Assembly: GCA_017442025.1 (NCBI GenBank)
Contig: JAFSBD010000151.1
Span: 1-5,897, forward strand
Source: Clostridia bacterium
GTDB taxonomy: Bacteria > Bacillota > Clostridia > Oscillospirales > QAKW01
Length of the DNA stretch: 5,897 nt
Reading direction: 5' to 3'
Shown here: piece by piece, positions 1 to 3,314 of the stretch
How the letters are laid out: every line of letters begins with the position of its first letter
Numbering within the stretch: the first letter of the stretch is position 1
Program-made: the position numbers and the translations under genes
The notes under the pieces: generated by a model
The model's input: the letters and a program-made list of their open reading frames with translations, nothing else
Database searches by the model: none
Told to the model about the DNA's origin: nothing

Positions 1-560
1 ACCCCGCGGATATCGTCGTTGACATAAACGCGCATGCAGGTATTCATAAAGATATCCTGCACCAGCTCGGCGGTCTTTGGATCCTTGCAAGCCGAAACGA
101 TTGTGGTGGGCAGATCCTGCGCCACCTCCTCGGCGTGGGTGGGGCCGGAAAGGGCAACCAGCTTGATGCCCGCGTGGGCACCGTCTTTTTGCAATTCGTC
201 CTCGATTACTTCGCTCATGGTGAGCAAGGTATCCGCCTCAATGCCCTTGGCAACGTCCACGATGATCTGCCCATCGGGGATAAAGGGGCGGGCCTTTTGC
301 GCGGTCTGCCGAACGAAAACCGAAGGTACGGCGAAAAGCAAAATGTCTTTCTTCTCGCAAACGGTTTCCAAGTCGTTGGTAAAAACAATCTCCGAAGGGA
401 TCTCCATACCGGGCAGGTTGGGATGCTTGCGGGTTTTGGAATAATCTTCCACCTCCCGCTCCAGCGCCGACCAGACCGTTACTTTATGTTGAGAAAGAGC
501 CAGCATCCTTGCAAGGGCAATGCCCCAGGTGCCGGCACCTAAAACACCGATTTTTTTCAT
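1..560 (-). CDS. gpsA: NAD(P)H-dependent glycerol-3-phosphate dehydrogenase, 5' part only (runs off the window)
   Basis: This cytosolic enzyme reduces dihydroxyacetone phosphate to sn-glycerol-3-phosphate, the backbone precursor of phospholipids. Reading leftward from ATG at 560-558, 186 uninterrupted codons are visible; the C-terminal part and stop lie outside. The N-terminus carries the Rossmann dinucleotide motif GAGTWG (residues 8-13). AKGIE (about 104-108) contains the expected first catalytic lysine, K105, and SGPTHAEEVA (138-147) is a GpsA hallmark. The second catalytic lysine would lie just beyond the edge. The start is supported by the conserved N-terminus MKKIGVLGAGTWG and by AGGAG (567-571) six bases upstream. 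It has its own promoter (616-644) and is separated from the upstream acyltransferase gene by a terminator, so the two are probably not co-transcribed. Its composition is like that of the right-hand operon. The family assignment is secure. Confidence 0.96.
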   Translation of the reverse strand, partial: MKKIGVLGAGTWGIALARMLALSQHKVTVWSALEREVEDYSKTRKHPNLPGMEIPSEIVFTNDLETVCEKKDILLFAVPSVFVRQTAQKARPFIPDGQIIVDVAKGIEADTLLTMSEVIEDELQKDGAHAGIKLVALSGPTHAEEVAQDLPTTIVSACKDPKTAELVQDIFMNTCMRVYVNDDIRG

Positions 561-615
561 TTGGTTCTCCTGTGAATATGGTTTTGTATTAATTTTATAT
601 ATAAGATGTAAAAGA

Positions 616-644
616 ATTATACCATAATGGAATGGAAAAATCAA
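616..644 (-). promoter_or_regulatory. Sigma-A promoter of gpsA with extended -10
   Basis: On the minus strand, TTGATT (639-644) is separated by exactly 17 bases from TATAAT (616-621). TG precedes the -10 with one base between, giving an extended -10 (TGGTATAAT). Transcription would start near 609, leaving a leader of about 50 bases before the gpsA ATG. Function is inferred from consensus only. Confidence 0.8.
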
Positions 645-686
645 TCAAAGAAATGGGGAGGCAACCGGCATTACTTCTAATACTTA

Positions 687-714
687 AAAAATCCCCTGCT
701 GTCAGGGGATTTTT
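687..714 (-). terminator. Intrinsic terminator after the acyltransferase gene (symmetric, potentially bidirectional)
   Basis: A perfect 12-bp stem (687-698 with 703-714) has a four-base loop. CCCCTG/CAGGGG forms its core, with A/T tracts at the base. On the minus strand it lies about 50 bases past the acyltransferase stop and upstream of the gpsA promoter, so it should end the acyltransferase transcript. Its symmetry would also stop rightward transcription. Bases 715-766 show nothing else recognisable. Confidence 0.88.
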
Positions 715-766
715 AAGGTTAAAGTTTTCGTTATGTTGCGTTGATATTGCCGGTGTTTTTATTAGA

Positions 767-1753
767 TTATTTGTATCTATTCATATTAAACAATCTTTCT
801 AATCTGATGGATTCTTCTGTATCTAATAGTTTTCCATTGTCGTTGAATGGTACATCATTTATATGATTGAATAAGTAGAATGCATCATTAGCCCCATGAA
901 TATTTCGTCTTTCCTTTTCCCAGTCTAATTTACCAAGTTTTAGATTTTTATAACTGTTCTTCAGAAAATTAATATAATCATGATTGCTGATACTTTCTCG
1001 ATGAAACAGCCCTTTTTCTTCAATAAGTTCAAAGGACATTGTAGCTATGGTTTCTTGATATTCATTTAGTTTTTCATCGATGTTATCCTCTAAGGTAATA
1101 TAGATCGGTTTACCGTATCGAGAGTGTATTTTTGTTATTGTTTGTTGACTATATGTATATTCGTGGACAACCGGCACAACAGGAACATTTGCTTTTCGTG
1201 CAATATCCAAAAAACCAAATCGAAGTGGCAAATATAATTTGTTTGGCGATAGATTCCAAGTACCCTCGGGGAAATATGTTATTGAGTGTCCTTCCAGTAA
1301 TAGTCTAATCATGTCTAGTTTGGCATTTAAGTTGTTCTTTCGATCTTCTTTTTTCACTAGGATCAAACCGGTATTTAGTTGACAAAGCAATAATAGTTTG
1401 TTAACTTCTGCTCCATGTAGTAATAAGCAATGTTTATTTAATTCCGGTATCCAAACAAAATTATCTAGAATACCTTGATGGATGTGTGCAAAAATCACTG
1501 CACCTTCTGGGATATGTTCTGTTCCATCAAATACCCATTCAACATTTTTGCATGAAAATAAATGAGTTACAGCAATTGCAATTTTTGCTGTAATCTTTTT
1601 TAATTTGGGACCCCAAAATGTAGCACCAACAGTGGTATTAGTTAACTTGCGGTTCAAAACAAAAGTTCTGAACTTATCATAGTAGCTTTCTAACTCTTTT
1701 TTTGATAATTTGATTTCTTCTTTTAATGATAATAATTTGAAATTGGCATGCAT
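767..1753 (-). CDS. PlsC-like lysophospholipid/glycerolipid acyltransferase (AT-rich gene)
   Basis: The 328-aa product carries the PlsC-type acyltransferase motifs in order. HQGILD gives the HX4D catalytic pair (H92, D97). A motif II-like VKKEDR sits near 133-138, FPEGTW (161-166) is motif III, and VPVVPV (190-195) is motif IV, preceded by LRFG. Known family members move acyl groups from acyl-CoA or acyl-ACP to lysophosphatidate or related acceptors at the membrane face; the real acceptor here is unknown. Flanks of about 80 residues before and 130 after the motifs make it longer than a minimal PlsC, and the C-terminal third is not recognised. The start is set by AGGAGG (1762-1767) eight bases before ATG. 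A terminator ends 20 bases upstream of that ATG and a structured leader precedes it. Base composition is far more AT-rich than the neighbours, which suggests separate ancestry. Confidence 0.85.
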   Translation of the reverse strand: MHANFKLLSLKEEIKLSKKELESYYDKFRTFVLNRKLTNTTVGATFWGPKLKKITAKIAIAVTHLFSCKNVEWVFDGTEHIPEGAVIFAHIHQGILDNFVWIPELNKHCLLLHGAEVNKLLLLCQLNTGLILVKKEDRKNNLNAKLDMIRLLLEGHSITYFPEGTWNLSPNKLYLPLRFGFLDIARKANVPVVPVVHEYTYSQQTITKIHSRYGKPIYITLEDNIDEKLNEYQETIATMSFELIEEKGLFHRESISNHDYINFLKNSYKNLKLGKLDWEKERRNIHGANDAFYLFNHINDVPFNDNGKLLDTEESIRLERLFNMNRYK

Positions 1754-1772
1754 TACACATTCCTCCTAAAAG

Positions 1773-1802
1773 AAAAAAGTGCGGCTACCGAAGTAACCGC
1801 AC
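1773..1802 (-). terminator. Attenuator-type intrinsic terminator directly before the acyltransferase ribosome site
   Basis: Minus-strand RNA forms a 10-bp stem (1793-1802 with 1779-1788) closed as C(UUCG)G, an exceptionally stable tetraloop, with one G.U pair. Six U residues follow (1773-1778), then C and four U. The AGGAGG of the acyltransferase begins only five bases beyond the six-U tract. Transcripts started at the leader promoter must pass this site to reach the gene. The form is seen directly; regulated read-through is inferred. Confidence 0.82.
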
Positions 1803-1850
1803 AAAAAACGCAAACTCCGATAGTCGCCAAACTAATTATGCAAAATGGTA

Positions 1851-1919
1851 TTAACCGAATCCTGTCATAATAGAATTTGCGTTTTTATCAAATTCATACA
1901 GGATTCTAAAAAAGGGCAT
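1851..1919 (-). CDS. Possible 22-codon leader peptide inside the structured RNA
   Basis: An ATG at 1919-1917 opens a 22-codon frame that ends in TAA at 1853-1851. AGGG (1925-1928) sits five bases upstream as a weak ribosome site, although it is also in a small hairpin. The peptide begins MPFFRILYEF and ends MTGFG; no family is recognised. The frame spans the whole apical hairpin, including the segment that can pair downstream, and its stop falls at the inner end of the basal stem. Ribosomes on this frame would therefore remodel the leader, as in ribosome-mediated attenuation. Frames this short arise by chance in AT-rich DNA, so the call is weak. Confidence 0.22.
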   Translation of the reverse strand: MPFFRILYEFDKNANSIMTGFG

Positions 1920-1974
1920 AATATCCCTATAGATAAAAATACCACTTTGCATATTTAATTAGTTTGGCAATATC

Positions 1975-2003
1975 AGTTTACCACAATTGTTTTTGAAATA
2001 CAA
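1975..2003 (-). promoter_or_regulatory. Putative promoter of the leader RNA/acyltransferase unit
   Basis: Minus strand: TTGTAT (1998-2003), a 17-base spacer, then TAAACT (1975-1980) preceded by TGG, an extended -10 form. Individual boxes are imperfect (3 and 4 of 6 matches). However, the expected start seven bases downstream is at 1968, a G, the first base of the basal stem of the leader RNA. That coincidence is the main support. Bases 2004-2050 show nothing further. Confidence 0.5.
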
Positions 2004-2050
2004 TAAATTTTGCGAAAAAGTCTATGGATGGAAAAGGGTATAAAAGAGTA

Positions 2051-2195
2051 GGAAACGGTGCGCTCTGACGTTTTTGTCGGCTGCCCCGGGCAGCAACGCC
2101 AAAACCTTCCTGCTCCCGACTCCACGGTTCGAAAAGGCTATCGCGCCTTTTCGACCGCTTCGACGAACCATCGCCAAAGGCGAAGGTTCGTTTCC
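2051..2195. repeat. GC-richer intergenic element built of inverted repeats, possible dispersed repeat or structured RNA
   Basis: The ends form an inverted repeat, GGAAACG (2051-2057) with CGTTTCC (2189-2195). Inside are GTCGG/CCGAC (2076-2080, 2116-2120) enclosing GCTGCC/GGCAGC (2080-2085, 2089-2094). Next is a 12-bp stem with one bulge (2126-2138 with 2145-2156). Last is a hairpin pairing 2164-2175 with 2179-2190 around one A/A mismatch and an AAA loop. Composition contrasts sharply with the AT-rich DNA to its left. Frames through it on either strand show no recognisable domain and I treat them as non-coding. That it is a dispersed family is inference; no second copy is present in this window. 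Confidence 0.4.
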
Positions 2196-2197
2196 GT

Positions 2198-2252
2198 AAA
2201 AAGGTACCAAATAAAACCGCTCTCCGAATGGAGAGCGGTTTTATTTGGTACC
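2198..2252 (-). terminator. tRNA-Arg terminator with a 23-bp perfect stem that includes the tRNA 3' end
   Basis: On the minus strand, positions 2252-2230 pair perfectly with 2225-2203 around a four-base loop, followed by five U residues (2202-2198). This is a strong intrinsic terminator. The 5' arm begins inside the mature tRNA: its first seven bases, GGTACCA, are the last bases of the acceptor strand, the discriminator and the encoded CCA. Confidence 0.88.
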
Positions 2253-2320
2253 CCCAGTAGGAATCGAACCTACAACCAGCCCTTAGGAGGGGCTTATTAT
2301 ATCCATTTAACTATGAGGGC
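2246..2320 (-). tRNA. tRNA-Arg, anticodon CCT, with encoded CCA
   Basis: Read leftward from 2320, the cloverleaf is complete. The acceptor is GCCCTCA with TGGGGGT. The D-stem is GTTA/TAAT with an eight-base loop. The anticodon stem is AGCCC/GGGCT with loop CTCCTAA (anticodon CCT, 2285-2287, reading AGG). A four-base variable loop follows, then T-stem GTAGG/CCTAC with loop TTCGATT. The discriminator is A (2249) and CCA is encoded (2246-2248). The first acceptor pair is G1.U72, a wobble. A strong promoter lies about 13 bases upstream and a terminator overlaps the 3' end, so it appears to be a single-gene transcription unit. tRNA genes of this kind are common integration targets, but no integrase or repeated attachment core is seen here. 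Confidence 0.96.
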
Positions 2321-2332
2321 GTGGACTTTAAT

Positions 2333-2361
2333 ATAATATAAAATCGGCGGGAAAAAGTCAA
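2333..2361 (-). promoter_or_regulatory. Sigma-A promoter of tRNA-Arg
   Basis: Minus strand TTGACT (2356-2361), a 17-base spacer and TATTAT (2333-2338). The predicted start, near 2326, is only about six bases before the mature tRNA 5' end. It lies back to back with the operon promoter, with five bases between the two -35 boxes. Confidence 0.85.
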
Positions 2362-2366
2362 GCAGA

Positions 2367-2395
2367 TTGACATTTCATCGAAAATTTTATATAAT
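2367..2395 (+). promoter_or_regulatory. Perfect-consensus sigma-A promoter of the M50 protease/radical SAM operon
   Basis: TTGACA (2367-2372), a 17-base spacer and TATAAT (2390-2395) match the housekeeping consensus at every position. Transcription should start near 2402, giving a leader of about 57 bases. No sigma-E-like boxes are apparent, unlike the sporulation control known for Bacillus subtilis spoIVF. Confidence 0.9.
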
Positions 2396-2421
2396 TTCGG
2401 GAGGATCTCTTCTATGAAACG

Positions 2422-2450
2422 CTCCTTTTTCATATTTATTTAAAAAGGAG
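2422..2450 (+). promoter_or_regulatory. Leader hairpin sequestering the ribosome site of the first operon gene
   Basis: CTCCTTTTT (2422-2430) is perfectly complementary to AAAAAGGAG (2442-2450) across an 11-base loop. The AAGGAG at 2445-2450, eight bases before ATG at 2459, is the only good ribosome site and is fully inside the stem. A ten-codon frame (2414-2443, MKRSFFIFI then stop) overlaps the hairpin and could open it if translated. However, its SD-like GGGAGG (2399-2404) straddles the predicted transcription start. Mostly A-U pairing makes the stem weak. Confidence 0.45.
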
Positions 2451-2458
2451 ATGATAAA

Positions 2459-2767
2459 ATGGAAGGATACACCAGAGATTCCCTGCGCGCCATGCGGCGC
2501 GAGGCCCTGCAAGAGAAGCAAAATCATCAGGAAAAAGGGTCCAAGTTTATAACCTTGCTTATTATCCTGCTTTTTTTAGGGGCGGGCGGGTTTTATATTA
2601 AAACCATGAAGCCCGAATGGCTGCCTGCAGAATGGAGTTTTGAGGCGATCAACGAGCAGTTCAAGGCCTGGAAGGCGGATTGGAATGCGGCTTTTCAGCA
2701 AGAGGATGTTCTGAGCGTTCAGCAGACGGTCGAGGATGCGTTGGCGGAGCAGAATGAAAAAGATTAA
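2459..2767 (+). CDS. Small single-pass membrane protein in the SpoIVFA position
   Basis: The 102-aa product has a charged, basic N-terminal segment (1-28), one clear transmembrane helix (about 29-47) and a tryptophan- and acid-rich tail (about 50-102) predicted to lie outside the cytoplasm. No signal cleavage site or catalytic motif is visible. It is the first gene after a consensus promoter and overlaps the M50 protease start by 14 bases, so the two are translationally coupled. In related genomes a SpoIVFA-type M23/LytM-domain membrane protein typically precedes the SpoIVFB-like protease. This product has the same topology but no M23 domain. A role as anchor, inhibitor or partner of the protease is inferred from position, not similarity. 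The start is set by AAGGAG at 2445-2450. Confidence 0.75.
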   Translation: MEGYTRDSLRAMRREALQEKQNHQEKGSKFITLLIILLFLGAGGFYIKTMKPEWLPAEWSFEAINEQFKAWKADWNAAFQQEDVLSVQQTVEDALAEQNEKD

Positions 2768-3314
2768 TGTATCTCCTCTGCTGATCCTGCTGCTGATCTC
2801 TTATATATTGATCGAAGGGTCTTTTGATCCCCTATGGTTTTTATTCTTTTCCCTGCTTCATGAGCTGGGGCATATTTTGGCCATTCGTTTGCTGGGCGGC
2901 AGGATCGGCTCCTTTGCCGGGGGCGGACAAGGCTTGGGGCTTACAGTCAACGGCCTATCCTATCGGGGCGAATTTTTGGCCGCGCTGGCGGGGCCGTTTA
3001 TCAGCCTTTTGCTGGCGGGAATGTTTGCTCTGGCGGGGCATGGTTTTTTCTGCTATGCCAACCTGGCATTGGGATTGATGAATCTTTTGCCCATCTTTCC
3101 GTTGGACGGCGGGCGGATGCTGAGGGCATTTTTGGCGGAGCGTCTTTCGCCCGATCGCCAAAGAAGGATCACCCAAAGCGTGGGGCTGGTTTTCATCTTT
3201 CCTTTGCTGGCACTGGCTTTTTGGCAGTTTCTGAGCAGCGGATATAATTTATCCCTTTTATTTGTATGTTTATACCTGATCGGTTTGATAAAGGAGAACG
3301 GAAATGACGTATAA
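2754..3314 (+). CDS. Compact M50 (site-2-type, SpoIVFB-like) membrane zinc metalloprotease
   Basis: M50 proteases cleave substrates within the membrane. From the preferred ATG at 2754 the product has 186 aa. HELGH (36-40) supplies two zinc-binding histidines and the catalytic glutamate, and NLLPIFPLDGG (110-120) supplies the third ligand, D118. Hydrophobic segments lie at about 8-20, 24-44, 74-95, 98-113 and 143-178, as in SpoIVFB-type proteins. It stops soon after the last membrane segment, so the C-terminal CBS domain of Bacillus SpoIVFB is absent. An in-frame ATG at 2736 would add six residues, but its GAGG directly abuts the start codon. The 2754 start has GGAG (2746-2749) four bases upstream, also tight. 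It overlaps the preceding gene by 14 bases and the next by 11. Its substrate cannot be told from the sequence. Confidence 0.9.
   Translation: MKKINVSPLLILLLISYILIEGSFDPLWFLFFSLLHELGHILAIRLLGGRIGSFAGGGQGLGLTVNGLSYRGEFLAALAGPFISLLLAGMFALAGHGFFCYANLALGLMNLLPIFPLDGGRMLRAFLAERLSPDRQRRITQSVGLVFIFPLLALAFWQFLSSGYNLSLLFVCLYLIGLIKENGNDV

Larger units (their letters stand above)
1773..1968 (-). ncRNA. Candidate structured leader RNA of about 196 nt, no known family recognised
   Basis: Minus-strand RNA from about 1968 folds on inspection as follows. A basal stem P1 pairs 1938-1968 with 1826-1852: 27 pairs, a four-base bulge, and one G.U. A small hairpin AGGG/CCCU lies at 1913-1928. P3 pairs 1898-1906 with 1857-1865, capped by a 7-bp hairpin (1889-1895 with 1873-1879). 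Segment 1873-1886 of that apical hairpin can also pair with 1804-1817 downstream of P1 (14 positions, one G.U), as a pseudoknot or an alternative fold. The UUCG terminator follows one base later. G.U pairs occur only if the minus strand is the RNA. It could be a cis-regulatory leader of the acyltransferase, an independent small RNA, or both. I do not recognise a T-box, a 6S RNA or any riboswitch class that I know. Confidence 0.55.

Noticed and set aside
34..542. Plus-strand open frames over the left edge
   Set aside because: They are antisense to gpsA, whose minus-strand frame carries conserved motifs throughout.
1826..1968. Palindrome as a MITE or transposon end pair
   Set aside because: No flanking target-site duplication is seen (left flank ATAGTC, right flank AATATC), no transposase is nearby, and the G.U polarity and promoter placement fit an RNA better.
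1773..1968. Retron or other reverse-transcriptase-linked ncRNA
   Set aside because: The downstream gene has clear acyltransferase motifs and no reverse transcriptase motifs. No RT lies anywhere in the window.
1773..1968. T-box, 6S RNA or type III toxin-antitoxin RNA
   Set aside because: No T-box consensus (AGGGUGGNACCGCG) is present. The 27-pair closing stem does not look like 6S RNA, and there are no tandem repeats as in ToxI-type RNAs.
687..2320. Integrative element bounded by tRNA-Arg attachment sites
   Set aside because: No direct repeat of the tRNA 3' end was found left of the tRNA and there is no integrase, so insertion remains an inference from composition only.
2022..2336. Small frames on both strands across the intergenic element and tRNA-Arg
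   Set aside because: They cross inverted repeats, the terminator and the tRNA, have no good ribosome sites, and show no recognisable protein features.
2414..2443. Ten-codon upstream frame as a real gene
   Set aside because: Its SD-like sequence overlaps the predicted transcription start, so it may not be present in the mRNA. It is kept only as a possible modulator.
2736..2753. Earlier ATG for the M50 protease
   Set aside because: GAGG directly abuts this ATG, leaving no spacing, and the added residues MRWRSR are atypical. ATG at 2754 gives the better N-terminus.
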